From the NCBI GenBank assembly GCA_013400975.1, contig WBMZ01004785.1, positions 27,675 to 91,674 of the forward strand: a stretch of DNA of 64,000 nt, written 5' to 3'. The notes below the pieces were generated by a model. It saw only the letters and a list, made by a program, of their open reading frames with translations, was not told the DNA's origin and searched no databases. Positions 1 to 13,844 of the stretch are shown one piece after another. Made by a program: the position numbers and the translations under genes. This DNA is from Atrichornis clamosus. Lineage: Eukaryota > Chordata > Aves > Passeriformes > Menuridae. Positions within the stretch are counted from its first letter, which is position 1; every line of letters starts with the position of its first letter.

Positions 1-3000
1 TTTCATTAACATTCCAAAGATTTACAAATTAAGTGTTTTCTTGTTTTCATTTAATTTTCAGAATGTGAATGAACCTGTCTAAAGACTTTGTCTTGACACA
101 TATCCCTGAAATATAAAAATACTCCACTTCTGTATGTGTGGTTTAATTAATAGGATATTTAGTAAGAAAGCATACAGATATAGATGGCAAACATACAAAA
201 GCATAAACCAAGGCTGAAAGTTAAATTTGTGCACTTGAAAAATATGATGATATTATGATTTTAAAGGGATTCTTTTAATCCTCTCCTACAACACTCCTTC
301 TAACATACACATTTAAGGCATTGTGTACAGTTCCTACAATGACGACTTTGATTTCAGGTGAATTTAGACAAAATATGGGGCCCTAACTCAGGACCAAGTA
401 CATATTAATAAATTAACTAAAATAACAATACCCCCAACCTGTTATTCATCATCAGTGTCATAGCCATCTCCAGTTCAGTACTTACTCAAACTATCTACAC
501 TTGAATTGGCATCTTAGTTGTAATGCAAGTGGTCACAGTACCAAAATAGACATAGAACTGCACCTGATGGCTCAATTAGTCAGAGAACAGGGTTGCATCA
601 GCCTCTCAGAGTACTTGGGACTCCAGTGCAGTATTAGGCTAATCAGGAACATGCACCTATCATTATTTTCCTACTGGCTGATCATTTTTGAATTTAAAGT
701 CCTATTTAACCTGAGGTGCAAACTTATGTATGTACATGAGAATGGAGTTCTCAATGAGGTATAACTCTTCCTGCTTCAGAAGCCTAGCGTTGCACTGAGA
801 ACAAGACCATGAAGCAGCCAATCACTTCAGTAATACTTACACCTCCCTTGGCCCTCAATTTCTGTTATACTTTATTGTACCATCAACGTCCTTCGTACAA
901 TAAAACACATAATCAAAGCAGGGAGCTAAGATAAAAGTGAAAAAAGGCACTAGAATCTCCACTTTGTGTAGGCTTTTTTTTCCTAACAAGCGTAGTCTTT
1001 GATCATTTTCCATTTGATCAAAGAGAGCTTTGATGCTCTTTGAAGAAGTACTGAATTATTGGAATAAAGATATAAAATTTGATTCACATTTTCATCCAAA
1101 GAAAATAAGCAAAAGAACTGGGCTAGTAGTTTGCAGCAGATGTGTCTAAGAATGTACAAATAATTGCAAAAAACCCCCCCACAAATGAAAAGAAAAAAAG
1201 AGTATAATCTAGTTACGAGCAAAAGTTAAAAGTGGGAAAGAAAGCCAAATGTATAGCATATTTGTTCTAGAAAATGTGCCTCCAACTGCCAGTCAAACTG
1301 TGATAAATGTCTTCAGCTTGGAAGGAAATTTATGCTTATGAATATCAAAGTGGAAAATATATTGCAAATCCATGCCTGAGCAATATTTACCACAGCTGGA
1401 ATGCTTTCCTCTAAAGAATACTAGAAAGGAAAGAATAAAAGTCTAGGAAAAAGCAAGTATAGTTCTAGCTCTCTATGTTGTATGTAGTGTTGCATTGTAA
1501 ATGAGATGCGGTCTTTTTGGTTGTTTTTTTTGTTTGTTTGATGTCAGAGGCGAAAAAGTTCAAACTTCTTTTGAAAGTCATCAAAATGAATGTATGTAAA
1601 GTCTGTAATCTGGGGTTAAACTCATGTTTTTGAGCCTTTAATGAAAAACTTCAGTTTCACTTTAGAAGGTGGATGGTCAAAGCTAGCCAAGAAATTAAGC
1701 CAAATTTCAAAGTACATATTCTTTTGTTGTTATTGGGGTTTTTTGTCTTTTTATTCTTCAGTTTTCTGTTTGGGCTTCATAAATAGCCCAGCGCTAGGCA
1801 GTGCCAGAAAGGTCAGATAGAAAGACTGGAAAGACTGAAGTTGCATTTAGTCTAGAAAGCAAAAGACTGCTATTCATTCCAGCTATGACATGTATATTTT
1901 GGTCAGTTCACCTTTGTTGTAGAACAGTTATTTAATGAATAGTTTGTCTCACTTGTAAATATTGATTTAAAGATGCAACACCTTTAGAAGGTAATAACCA
2001 ATTATTCCTATTTTCAGGAGAATGGCTACAGTGTTGAAGCTGTGTCTACCCTAAAGCAGTTTAGATGGTTGTCACATTTTAGATCTCTGTGATTTGATTA
2101 ATATTAGTAGAAGTGCTGTACTCACTCTTTTCAGCAAAATCCCTTCCTACAATAGAAATTTCAATGTTGGTTTTTTTTTTTAAGTAGTATGAAAAGATGA
2201 CAAGTCTTCATAAATTCAAGCTGATGTTTATTGTAGGTGGTAGAATCAGATTCATGTTTGACAGCTTGTCAGATTAATTTGTCTCTGACAACAAATAGAC
2301 CTAACCAGACATACACAGAGGCAAATGAGATCCTTGTTAAGCAAAAAAAACCCAACAAAACAACCAAATTTGGGAAAGAAATTACAGACAAACAAAAAAA
2401 CAAAAGACAGACAGTCAGTTCCTGAACATGAAAAAGACTTCAACAACAGAGCATATACTCTGAGAAAGGAGGAGAAAGATGCTTCATATTTGAGGGAGGG
2501 GGTATTTGGAAACTCATTTTCTTTGTCCCACTAGTGCATGGAACAGAAGGGCTCAAAACAGAAAGAAGAAAAAAAGCTGGCTCCAACACCACCCGCCTAG
2601 CAGAAAACAAATTATTAGAAGCAGCCTGAGATGAAAACTTTGAATATTTTTCAGATCTTTTAAGCCTTCTCAGAAAATTACTTGAGTTCCTAACTCACTG
2701 AAATAATCACTGAAGTAATGTTCTTTTTAAAGAAGTCTTGGAATACCAGGGACATTCCAGAAAGTTGGAAAAATGGTAGATTTTGAATTAGCTGGATCAC
2801 GTGCAGTAGCCTCACTCTAGAACCACATGTACACATTAAAAAAGTTATAAATGTTTTAATATGCATGAATGCAAAGTGGAGCACTTAAGAATTACTGAAG
2901 ATTTTAGAGTGAGGAAGACTGCAATGCTGAGAAAACTCTAGAAGTTATTAAGGTAAGTGAATGAAAGAAAACCACAATACAGGGCCATGTCTAAAAGGGT

Positions 3001-5680
3001 TAATATCATTCTTACATATTTAAAGGGAGTAGGCTTGAGAAGCCATTGTCCATCTGTCTACACACTGGTAAATTCAAGAGCAGAATATTCCATATGGTCT
3101 GGTACTCAGATTTAAAATTTATATTTTTAAATTAGTACAGGTGAATAAAATCCCCCTACTATAGCTATTTAAAGTGAGAGAAAACCTGTCTTCATTGAAA
3201 GAGGTCAGTTTGAGGGATGATACTTACAGAGCTTGTCCATCAGAAATTCAATCCATATTAATTTTGAAATTAATTATTAAATCATGATATATTTCTGTGC
3301 ATGTAGTATTTTCCAGAATGAAAATGCTTCTCTTTTATTTTAATTGAGTAATTTCTATTTTTCAAATTATGATAGGAACCATTGTTCATAATCGCTGATA
3401 AAGAACTTATGCAATCTAAACTTCTCTCTGTTTGGGGTAATTTTTTCTCCTTCAATGGGTTTGACTCTGAAGGCAGTACTCTGGTTTCTTTGCAGACTTG
3501 TTTTTCCATTGTCATAGATTAGGTGTAAAAATGCTCCAGATGATTTCTTGTTTAGCTATATTTGCTGGAGAGTGAATTTTCTTTTTATTTTGTAGTTTAA
3601 AAAACGAAATGAACAAAAACCTAGACAGCCAGACTCAGGGGATATGAAATAAAAAGAACAATCAATAGCAAATGTAAAAGATTAGATTGAAGCAGTGGAA
3701 AAAAATTGCATACAGAATGAAGAATATGAAGTTTTCGTAGAAAATATTTGTTACCCTTTTGCAAATACTATACTGACATGGTAACTACTTTTGCTACTTT
3801 TTTTGAAAGCCTATAAATAAAGTCTTATATATGGAAATAAATTTTAGAAAAAAAGACAGCTATACCTGGCATTTCAAATAGTAAAAAAGCTCTAATAAAA
3901 CTAAAGAGATTTTCTGGTTAGATATTTTACATGAGAAATTATTGAATAATGTAGTTGAAATTTAAATTATAGGAAAACAAAAAACATGCAGATTTTAACT
4001 TGCAGCACATATCATATAAATGTTTTCTGTGTCATTGGGACTTTTTGATTATTGCATAGAGAATATGCTTAGTCTTTGATGCAAATCCCATCAGAGTTTA
4101 TTTCTAGTTACTTCAAAGGATTCAGGCTGAACTTCAAGCCTCTGGCCTGCATCAAACCAAAAATGATAAAAGAAAAACTTTCTCTAGGTAGATCACTTAT
4201 TAAGGCTCAAGAAACAGGTAAGAGTCATCTTGGACCAATGAAATCTTAAAGGCTGAAAAGCATGGATATCAAGTGTACTCAAAACCAGTAACAATAAGTA
4301 CAGATGTGGAAAATAATTTACTTTCCAGGCTTTGAGAATGACAGCTGTTTTTAATGGAGTCACTCATCTTTAAATGATTTACTGTGGTAATGTGGTCACC
4401 TTTGTAACAGAATAGAAATAACATGCATATTCTCATATACATATCTTAAAGTGCTATTATGTCTCTTTCTCCTACAGAAAACCTATACAAAGTAATGGTG
4501 TCCATATTCTTACTTCAGTATAAATTTATTTTCAGTTTAGAAACTCATTATTTCTTTAGTGAAAGAGAAAATAAGTGTTTTGGTTTTTTGTGAAACAAAA
4601 CTTATAATGCCTCATACTTGCCTCTCTCTATCACTGTTCCTGCGGTTGTATTTATATGAAACACTGATGCAATTGCTGTTGTGTTGAAAGTAGGTCTATT
4701 TTTTCTTTTGATATATGTCTGCAAAAGTGTCAATTCTTTGACTCTCCTACTGTATTAAAAGTTATCATAGAGCCAAATTCCAAAGGCTCCAGCTTCTTGT
4801 TACTGTCCAGTCCAATTTATCAAGCACACCAAAATGACAAGTGCAAGACAGAAAGCTCTTCTTGCCCTTGAGCTGGCAAAAAGTGGTCTGGTCATCTAAA
4901 AATTCAGAATAAGTTTTGTAGCTGGATATTACAGTTTCATTTGGTAATTTTTTTTTTTTTGAGCAGTGAATGGTTTTGCATATAGTTTGATCCATAAGCA
5001 GAAAAAACAGTTTTAGGCTGGAAAATGAAGGAAGGTCGTAGCATATTCTGAAAGACGATAAATGTGTTCAATTCAGTACACTGCATGTACCACAGACATG
5101 AGAATTTTGGGTTGGAAAACTCCATAAACCCCATTTTATTCTTGTTGGCATGTCTCCAGGTCTCTGAGCAATCACTAACTAATTCCTTGAAGGTGAGACA
5201 GGCAGATACAGAAACAGGTTTATGTGGTTGACCATAGGAGTAAATCAGTATAATAACTGCCAGAGTGGTTCAGTGCTGTGTTTCCTTTGATGGTGGATAG
5301 AGCATGTGAAAAGTGGATAAAGCTAAAAGAAATCAATGTTTTGAAATAGTTAGTAAACATTCTGGGCTGAAACAGAATATGTATGTTATTCAGCCCCTGT
5401 ATTAATGAATTATCTAGGGGCAACACACCTATTTATATTTGAAGAAAAATCCAGGTTCAGCAATAAGAAAGGCACTAAATAAGACTCAGAGCATGATCAG
5501 GTAAGTGCTTGAGTGCCTGATATGCTGATTTTAAAAGTTCAGCTAAGATTTGTAATTAATTGTGTGATTCTGCTGCAGTGCAAATTGAAAAAGATGACAT
5601 TTTTTGTGAACCTATGTAAAAAAGTACATTCCAGGTTCTAGAGGTACAGGATTCCCTTTCTTTATTTGAGGAAAATGTTA
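1..5680. other. AT-rich single-copy DNA, no gene seen
   Basis: No open frame here has the length or composition of a coding exon, and no transposon family is recognisable. The only structure visible by eye is low complexity: a T/G-rich tract near 1511-1541, another near 1725-1760 and an A/C-rich tract at 2341-2412. The short frames near 501-764 and 983-1222 have no recognisable motif and I treat them as chance. Confidence 0.7.
2341..2412. repeat. A/C-rich low-complexity tract
   Basis: The + strand is almost entirely A and C, with runs of A broken by CC or CCC and then by single C or G. Short open frames cross it on both strands (for example 2237-2425), but their lysine/asparagine- or phenylalanine-rich translations are produced by the tract itself. 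Similar tracts recur at 39091-39174 and 50153-50200. Confidence 0.75.
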
Positions 5681-6000
5681 TCATAGAATGATTTGAGTTG
5701 GAAGAGACCCTAAAGATAATCTAGTTCCAACTCCCTTGCTATGGGCAGGGCACTTTCTGCTAATCCAGGTTGCTCAAAGCCGCATCCAACCTGGCCTTGA
5801 ACACTTCCAAGGATGGGACAGCCTCAGCTTCTCTGGGTAGCCTGTTCCAGTCTGCACAGTCTCAACATAGTGGAGCATTTCTTCTTAATATATAGCCTAA
5901 ATCTACCCTCTTTCAGTTTAAAACTCTTAGACCTCATCCTGTCCTGTCACTGTACTCCTTGATAAAGAGTCCCTGATGAAAAGTGTTTGTGGCCTTTCCT
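5681..6000 (-). mobile_element. CR1 LINE fragment, 3' end
   Basis: The left edge, TCATAGAATGATTTGAGTTG, is the reverse complement of the usual CR1 3' terminus, and GGAAGAGACCC follows immediately. The next 250 bases follow the CR1 tail in order: the 'tccaactccctTGCtatgggcaggg' region, 'cctggccttgaacacttccaagg', 'cctgttccag' and 'gtcctgtcactg'. The element therefore reads right to left and is 5'-truncated near 6000, where the match fades. It carries no coding capacity. Substitutions are spread along its length, so it is not a recent insertion. The right border is approximate. Confidence 0.9.
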
Positions 6001-8481
6001 GTGTAAGAAGTTTCATTATTCCTCTGGGCAGCACACCCGAGAGGGACACTGCAGAGCTTTTTATGACTGAGTCATTTTTCCTTCATCTTCCCTACCCCTT
6101 ACTAGATTGCTGAATGGAAAATTCAACACACCAAGCTGAAATACTGAAACTAGAAAAGTAATAGAGTAAGAAAGGTAGCAAGTTGAGAAAAATTGCAGGT
6201 TAATTTCCCTCTGGAATTTAAAAATAATTAGGGACATAGCTGTGCTCTTATGTAATTTTCTTCCGATTCTGTTCCCATGGTGGTAGAGCTGTCTGCTGTG
6301 TCTTGCTACTGACTGCTGGGGAAATTTTAAATCTAACTGTACATTTTTGAATCTCACTGAGATTTGTTCTTTACAGCTGAAACCCACTTCCAGTTAATGT
6401 GTATTGTGTATATATACAAATGAATCACAGTAGAAATAAAAATAATTCCAACATTTTTAAGATGTCTGCAATTTGAAGCTCAGAATGAGTATTATAAAAT
6501 TGTGGTAGTCTCCTTCATAAAGAAAACACCCAGATGGGCTCACCATCTACACTCCATATGGCACTTAGTCTCAGCTCTGCATCCTGCTGTGCTCACAGTG
6601 TAATCCATATGGACCTTACTTAATTGGTTTCCTGTTCCTGCAACATTGACTGTCTCTGTTCATAGCTTTCCATCAAACATCCACTTACTGCTGAGAGAAC
6701 ACATTATTATTTGATGATTTCCTGGATTGCTGGAAATGTGAGAGCATTAATTTCTTTGTGTGGTGATCAATGCTGTGGCTTTGGCCATTAGTGGTGAGGT
6801 AGTGTGCACAGGTATAAAGCCAAGATACAGAATTTCAGCCAATTTATGAGTGCTCATATGCACCCTCTAAGGACAGCTAGTGAGCATTTCCCTGTTCAAG
6901 CAGAGTGCTCCTAGGACGTGCAAGCAACAAAAAGGAATACCAGGGTCCTGGAGGAAGACCATGGACAGGCATCAAGTGACTTTGGGAGAGTTCCTCCAGC
7001 TCTGAACCGGGCATAGATTTTAAGGGGAACTCTGCAATTCCTAGGGCGTCAACTGCATGTTCTTAGATGAGAGACGCAAAGGAAGTGCAAGTGTCACTCT
7101 GTTGAGGTTTTCAGTTTCCAAGGTGAATTATCAGTGCTTGTACACTGCACGCTGAATGCATGTGATGCAACTTTAAAAGCATGGTTTACACCTGCAGATT
7201 TGAGATCACAGAAATTTAACACTCACTAGATGTGTGCATAAAAACCACATGAACAGCTCATTAAGGATTGATGCAATGTGTAGGAGCTGACCTCAAAATC
7301 ATATCTTACTAGTGTTCATATGAAAAGGGATACAATTTTATGATCAAATTGTTTTGGAAGCTACATTCAGTTCTGATTGTCCTGTCTCTAGAGAGATTAA
7401 GCAAGAGGACGCAATGCTGTATGATGAAAGACTGTAAGAACATGCCAGATGAAAAAGCTAAAAATCTGGAGAGAGGGATAAGGAGAAGTTTCACTAATGA
7501 CTATATGGTAGAGATGCAAAAGGATAAAGAGAAGGAGAAGGGGTTTTTGATGTACCTTTTGTTTTAGTGAACCAGGCTGCAGTTCAGTAAGACAAAAGGG
7601 AAAGCAAGGGAAAGCACTCTATTTTGTACACATTGCAATTATCCTGTGGAACTCTGTCATCAAGTATTTCCACAACGAAGAAAGTTGTGGTATTCAGAAA
7701 AGAATCAGATACTTGTACTGATGGTGAAAACATCCAGAAATTTGTTACATGTTATATAAATTATCTATATCTATAGATTTTTAAAAAAAATTTGTTTGTG
7801 AGAATATATGTCTGTATCTTATAGAAATTTAGCTAGCTGCTAGCCAGTAAGATTTAGGATTATGTCTGTTATGTACACACATGCATGGTTTCACACACAC
7901 ACATATACATATATGTGTATGAAAATATTTATCCACCCACAAAAACCCTAAGAGGTTTTAACATCTTCCTGTGCATAATAATAAGAAGTATAAGGGAAGC
8001 CTTGGGGCTAGTGACATAACAACTGAAAATTCGTAACATAGAGGCATGCTGAAGGACAAAGGGAGAAATCAGCATCTTTTTTTGTCAATCAGTATCTCTT
8101 CTATGTGGTAAAGCCTATATAACGGAAAATACTTGTGATAAAATATACCCTATTATATCCTTTATTTTTATTGCTGTCATGACAGCTGGTAAACTCAAAC
8201 TGCTGATTGTGTCTGGTTTAGTGACAACTTGTAACAATTTCTGTTTCTTCCCCTGCATTCTCCCTTTACCCTTTCCCCCACCTCTAAGGATAATTTAAAC
8301 AAATTGCCACTATAATTTACATCATGGTTTCTCACCATATTTGTTTTCAGATATAATATATTCATACCTATAGATTTACAGATGTAGATATGTTTGTTTT
8401 TCAGGCACCAAATTTGCTTGTACTGTGCACACTGTTCGGTGTGCACCTTGGCAGCCAGTGTACAATCACCATTGCTACTAC
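6001..8481. other. Single-copy DNA, no gene seen
   Basis: No transposon or exon is recognisable. The 108-codon minus-strand frame at 6061-6387 opens at GTG rather than ATG and has no known motif. A short CA/TA microsatellite lies near 7890-7920. Confidence 0.65.
7890..7920. repeat. CA/TA microsatellite
   Basis: A short run of CA dinucleotides passes directly into alternating TA and TG dinucleotides. It is imperfect and only about 30 bases long. Confidence 0.75.
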
Positions 8482-9395
8482 ATCACACAATCACAGAACA
8501 GTTGAGATTGGCAGGCACCTTTGGATCATCTAGTCCAAACTCCCTCTCAAGGCAAGGACACCTACAGCAATTTGCTCAGGGTTGTGTCTGATCAGGTTTT
8601 GAATATTGCCAAGGAGGAAGACTCCACACCTTCTCTGGGCAACCTGTGGAGGAGCTAAAAAAAAAAAAAAAGCTTTTTCTTGTGTTTAAACAGAATCTTC
8701 TCTATTTTGGTTTGTGCCTTCTTGTCTAGTCATTGGGTCCTATGAAGGTAAGTCTGGCTCCTTCTTGATTCCTCTATCAGATAAACGTCAAAAACATCTC
8801 CTCTGGGCCATTTCTTCATCAGGTTAAGTAGTCCCAGCACTTTCAGCCTCTCTTGGTATGACAGATTCTCCAGTCCCTTAATCATCTCTGCTGCCCTTTG
8901 CTGGACTGACTCCAGTATGTCCCTGTCTTGTTTTGGAGATACCAGGCCTAGGCACAGTACTCCAGATGCATCTCACTAGGCTGAGCTGCCCTCCACCTTC
9001 TGGCAATGTTCTTCTTAGTACAGCCCAGGAGGCTTTTGCACAGACATGAGAGCGTAAGTGGCAGGGCTTCAGTTGATGTTAAACTTGTCTAATGGGACCC
9101 CAAGATCCTTTTTGGCAACACAGTTTTCTAACCAGTCTACAGATACGTAGGTTTATTCCTATGCAGGTGCAGGACTGTATTTTTCTCTCTGACTGTATTT
9201 CATGAGATTCCTGTAATCCAATTTTTTTAGCCTGTTGATATTCCTTTGAATATCAGTAACACTCTATAGTTTATCAACCACTTTTCCCAATTTTTTTGTC
9301 ACATCCAGACTTGCTAGGGATGCATTCTGTCCTATTATCCAAGTAATTAATGAAGACATTAGCCAATGTTTGCTCCAGTATTGACTGAGGTATTA
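8482..9395 (-). mobile_element. CR1 LINE copy, 3' half including decayed ORF2 end
   Basis: The left edge carries degenerate CR1 3' octamers (ATCACACAATCACAGAACAG), followed by the reverse-complement CR1 tail: the block 'gatcatctagtccaaactccc', then 'ctctgggcaacctgt'. Further right, the reverse complement of the terminal ORF2 region is recognisable: 'ctgctgccctttgctggactg', 'gggaccccaagatcctttt' and 'cattaatgaagacatt'. The last is the antisense of the reverse-transcriptase segment that precedes the catalytic ADD motif. No frame stays open, so the ORF2 remnant is a pseudogene. A run of 15 A lies at 8657-8671. The match becomes unreliable after about 9395. Confidence 0.88.
8657..8671. repeat. 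A15 homopolymer inside the CR1 copy
   Basis: Fifteen consecutive A on the + strand, which is poly-T in the orientation of the surrounding CR1 copy. It interrupts the otherwise recognisable CR1 tail, so it arose by local expansion or a small insertion after the element landed. Confidence 0.8.
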
Positions 9396-10600
9396 ATGTT
9401 TCCCATGAGTATCATGATCTGAAAAAGTGGAATTGTCTGAAGGTTTCACCTGCTTTTTCCTGATCAGGTGTCCTGGAGCAGACACACACAACTGTACCAG
9501 CCACTTTGGCCTAACCTCTAATCCTCACACATAAATTCTGAGCTATCTTATAATTCACCTGAAGGAAGATCTTTGTATATTCCTTCTTCACTCCCATAAA
9601 GTGACTCTCCCTTTGTGCCATCCTGGCCTGTCCTTAAATGTCCCTAAAGGGGGACATGTCTCCATCTATTGCAGCACTTCAGTTGTGTGAATTCTTACCA
9701 CACCTTTATGATGACTTCAGAGCCCTCAAACTGAACACTGACCTCTATTTCCTCACCTGTCCCCCATGTTTCATGTGTTATTATACAGAGAGGCATCCAG
9801 CTGTGCTCATATCCCAGAAAAGGTACAAGTGTTTTCCCCATGAAAACGGTCTTTGCTTGCAGATGCACTTTTATTTCAGTGACTAGGTTTAAAATTGACC
9901 CCTTTCAACACCTTTTTGTTGATAATGAGGATGATCCAGTCCACTCCACCCTGGACCCTTTGCTTGCCAACCTTGTCCACCATTTCCTCACTTAATTGCT
10001 GGCTGTAAACTCTGTGCTGTTGTTGCCACTTAAAAGCTCTTCCCACTTGCTTGCACAGCCTGGTGACAAAGGTGATTTTGGTTCACTTTGAAAAGCAGGT
10101 CCTGCCTCTTCCCAGCAGTTCTTAATCCTTGAATAGTCCCAAAGTCACAAAAAACATATCTGTGTTTCCAACACCAGTCATGCATTTGGCTGTTGACCCA
10201 CAGCATCAGTGAGTCACCATCAGGATCAAGGAGAAAAACTGATGCTGCACAGTGTGCTGATCTCTTGTCCCTGCTTGTTCACTTGGCAAGACAGACCCTC
10301 TGTCAGTGCTCTCCTTCTGCTGCCCCAGCCTCAGGAAGAGACCCGAGGTGTCCCCACAGTCCCAGACCCGAAGAGATGCATCAGTACTCGAGTCGAGACC
10401 CCGGATGTGCTGGGGAAAAACTCCAGGGGCTGGAGGGGACTGAGCCCTGCAGTGTGGCTCCAGCACTGCTGAGCAGCACATGTGCTGCGCTCCCCAGATT
10501 CCTGCCCCCACTGTGTGCCCTTCTGCATGAACTGCTGCCTTTGTTATACAACAGCCCATCTCCTGAGCAGATGAGTTGCTAGTCTGAACTGGCAGGTACC
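9396..10600. other. Unassigned block, GC- and CpG-richer at its right end
   Basis: This stretch adjoins the CR1 copy, but I cannot match it to CR1. Base composition shifts from AT-rich to visibly GC-richer from about 10190. Open frames of 87-129 codons lie on both strands at 10193-10582. The longest opens at TTG, and the serine-, proline- and cysteine-rich translations show no domain; such overlap is expected in GC-richer DNA with few stop codons. It could be an old transposon, a decayed processed pseudogene or a small conserved element. I do not claim a product. Confidence 0.45.
10343..10403. other. Local CpG cluster
   Basis: Five CpG dinucleotides fall within about 60 bases (around 10344, 10369, 10389, 10394 and 10402), including CTCGAGTCGAG and CCCGG. 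Most of the window shows very few CpG. This is well below the size of a CpG-island promoter, and no start or promoter element is evident. Confidence 0.6.
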
Positions 10601-13600
10601 TAGATGTTCTTTGTAATTCTGCAGTGGTTTGCTTCTCCCTGCTTTATTACAGTGTCAGAACAATTCTTTGTGGTTTAACTGCAGGGAACTGTATTGTTTA
10701 TTCAATAATAGATTAGGCCTGGAGAAGGAAAGGTGTGAGGGTGGAAATGGGTACACATAATCTCAAATACCAGCAGAAAGTCAGACTTTTAATAACTTGA
10801 TCAAAGCCAGAGATGTTTATTAACCTGTTTCATACCAAGAAAGATGTGACCTGGGCAGAGAATAATTGAAAAGGAGATAGCAAAACCCAAATAATACCTC
10901 TAGGGCTTTTTTGGTTTTGCTTTTTTTAAAGAAAAATTAAAAATTGTTTTTTTCTTAGGCCGTACAGTCTGACATTTTAGTGTCTAGTGTGTTTTCCTTT
11001 ACTGTAATTTGAGATGCAAAGACTTAATTTACAAGTGGAGAAAGGGAAATAGTCTTTAAAATGTCATTTTGCCACAGGCGTCAAGAAGTATTTATACACA
11101 CTGATTAGCAGCCACTGTCTTTTTAATGAGAAATGGGTTGTCATTTTTCATTGTAGCAAATCCTGCTGTCATTGTTCTCTACTATATTTTTAGCAACTCC
11201 ATAATACATATCTGAATAAAATAAATAGCTGTATCGCTCCCAAATGAGGAAATCTTCAAAAACCTCCACCAAACCCCCAAAATGGTTATCTCTACAGAAT
11301 AGAGAGCTGCTCTTTTTCATAAATACATTATCTTTTAGTAATATATAGTAACAGTGTATTAACAAACTTCATTGGATTCTAATTAATGGTTTTAAATATT
11401 AGTATTGTTTTAAAAAATGAAAAAATTGTAGATCTCTTCATGCCATTCAGGTGGTGGGGAGACAAAGTTTCACGAATGTGGAATCATTTTACATATTATG
11501 TAGTACTGAGTGATACCAGAAACAATGAATGAAGCTTGAAGTCCCAGAGTTATTTTTTTCCTCCCAGGTATATTTAGGCTCCTATATTCTAGTTAACATG
11601 TCATGGCTTCAGCTGTCTTTGAAGTACATGTGAGTTTAGACATTGATGTTAATAGAAGCACTGCTGGACCCTGGTAGCTGAAATATTCTGGACAACTATG
11701 GTCCTCACTATGAATATTGCCTGAAAGAAGGTGATTCGGACAACATTTCTATACAGTGAACATGGTATTGACTGTGCAGTAAAGTGGGATGATGGTAGCA
11801 AGTCTAATCTGGTCATATCTGGTGCAGCATAGCTCTTATCATGAGAGTTTCTGACAGGTTGAGTATTTGTGCTCCTACAAAGGAGTGAAAAGTTCTGTTG
11901 TTTACCTGAGCACCTGGTAGAACTGTGACGTGACAGTGACCCTCAGAAAGCAAGATAAGACTGATTTTATAGATTTTATGACCTTTGAGTTTGTTTGTGA
12001 TTTCTTTTTCCCCCCCTCCAGATTTCCATAGGAACATGATTTTGAACCAATTACTTCATCATTAAAAGAAAGACTTCAGAGAACAGTAAAGATAAATAGT
12101 GCTGAAGTCCATAAGTCTGGTGTTCATTACAAATTTATGAGGAACTACCTTTGTACAAGTTTACTTTATTATCTCTTCTTTACAAATGAAGGGAATATGT
12201 TGTTGAAATGATGCAACGTACTGGTGCTTTATCTTCTTCATTGCAAAAATCTAAATAGAGTATGAATTTTAACAGGTCACAATTCTGATATACAGTATGG
12301 TTAGACACATCATTATGCCTATTTAAACTTGGCTGAAAGATTAGGTCAAACACCACTCTGAGATGTGATTTTTGTTTCAACATTAGTTCTAATCACTGAT
12401 TTTTCAGGCTTTCAAAAAAGGTCTAAATGGATGTGGATTCATGTTCTCACTGCTTACACATTTTGTCAAATGGAAATGTATTTACTTTTACCTTGTTATA
12501 CAGCAGCAAATATAATGGATATATGTTTCTTTGATATATATTTGTTGCTATGGGTAAGCTTCAGAATTTTCTTGTTTTCTGCAGATATTAGTTGCATGTA
12601 ATGTAACCATACAAAGCTCATGAAGATGAAAAGGGGAAAATGCAGCAAATACTTTAAGCACTTTTACTGAGTGTTGTAAAAATACTGAAGGTAACGGTGA
12701 CAACTAACTAACATGGTATCATTAGTTACCATTGAAAGAGGTGAGCCAGAGCAGCACTAAATGCAGGAAATGAGACACCACTCATCAGCTCAAAACTTTC
12801 CTAAGCTTTAGTGCTATCATGACAGAATTTATTTTGCTATTAAGGAATATTTGTATGTTTAAGCCAAGTATATCAACCTAGAAAAAGTAAAGTGGAGTGA
12901 ATGAGCAATATTTAGATACAGATCGTAATGTTTTTCAACCTAGTCACAGGCCTAGAATTCTTCTTCTCCAAAAGGAAGCATCTGTAGTGAGGGGGTCATT
13001 TTTCTCACTATGAGCTCTTAATTACTCAAAGTTAGTAGGTGGTATTGCTTGCTTTTCCTCATAGCTCTTGACAGCATCAGACAGGAATGCAGAAATTGTT
13101 ATCACTTCAGGTCCTTGAGACACTTGAGAAGCTGGGCATAGTGGAAGAACCCCTGTACACATAGAAGGGCTAACACAACCAAACCGTAGTAGTTAGTCAT
13201 GGTACTGATATGTTGCCCCTATGTTTGCTAAAATGAGATAGAAGTGTGGCCTCCCCTCAGGCACCATACAGTGGGCATTCTCTGTAACGTTAAAACAGTT
13301 TTCATTGTGTGATAAAATGTAATTAAGCAACACCGAGTTTGAAATTAATTTGGCAACAACTCAGATGTTTCTCAATAGTTTGTGTTGTTCATTAGTATGA
13401 AATACTGAGGCCTTTACCACATTTACATTCATCTTAGGAGTGTGTAATGAGGGAAAGTTGCAAGAAAACATATAAAACCCGTCTGTATAGCGATGCAATA
13501 GCAGTTAAGAAATATAATAAAATGAACACAACCACTAGAATTAAATGCTAATTAGAATGATGTATTGTGCCCATGCACAGAGTTTGATCTGAGTTCTTGA

Positions 13601-13844
13601 TTACTGTTGGGCACAGACTGTTTAGCAACAGGGAGATAAACTTCCTAGACCCAACCGTCTGCCAAAGTGGCAGTGTTCAAGTGCTTGAACATATGTGATG
13701 TTCAACTGACCACATGAACCAAACATTTTACTTAATGTTTAAGCTCCAAAATATGTGCTTTATTTATTGAACATGGAGATCCCTCATCCCTCTCACCGGT
13801 AGTCATGACCCTATTAAAAAATGTTGTTTTAACTTTCTATATAG

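Noticed and set aside
4190..4220. Splice-like pair around a 30-nt interval
   Set aside because: The acceptor is preceded by an A-rich rather than pyrimidine-rich stretch.
6061..6387. 108-codon minus-strand frame
   Set aside because: It opens at GTG, and no family is recognised.
7890..7920. CRISPR-like or satellite array
   Set aside because: It is only a short dinucleotide microsatellite, with no spaced repeats.
8741..8752. Strong donor-like GTAAGT near 8747
   Set aside because: It lies inside a decayed CR1 copy and has no matching acceptor.
10193..10582. 129-codon frame in GC-richer DNA
   Set aside because: It opens at TTG, overlaps open frames on the other strand and has no recognisable domain.
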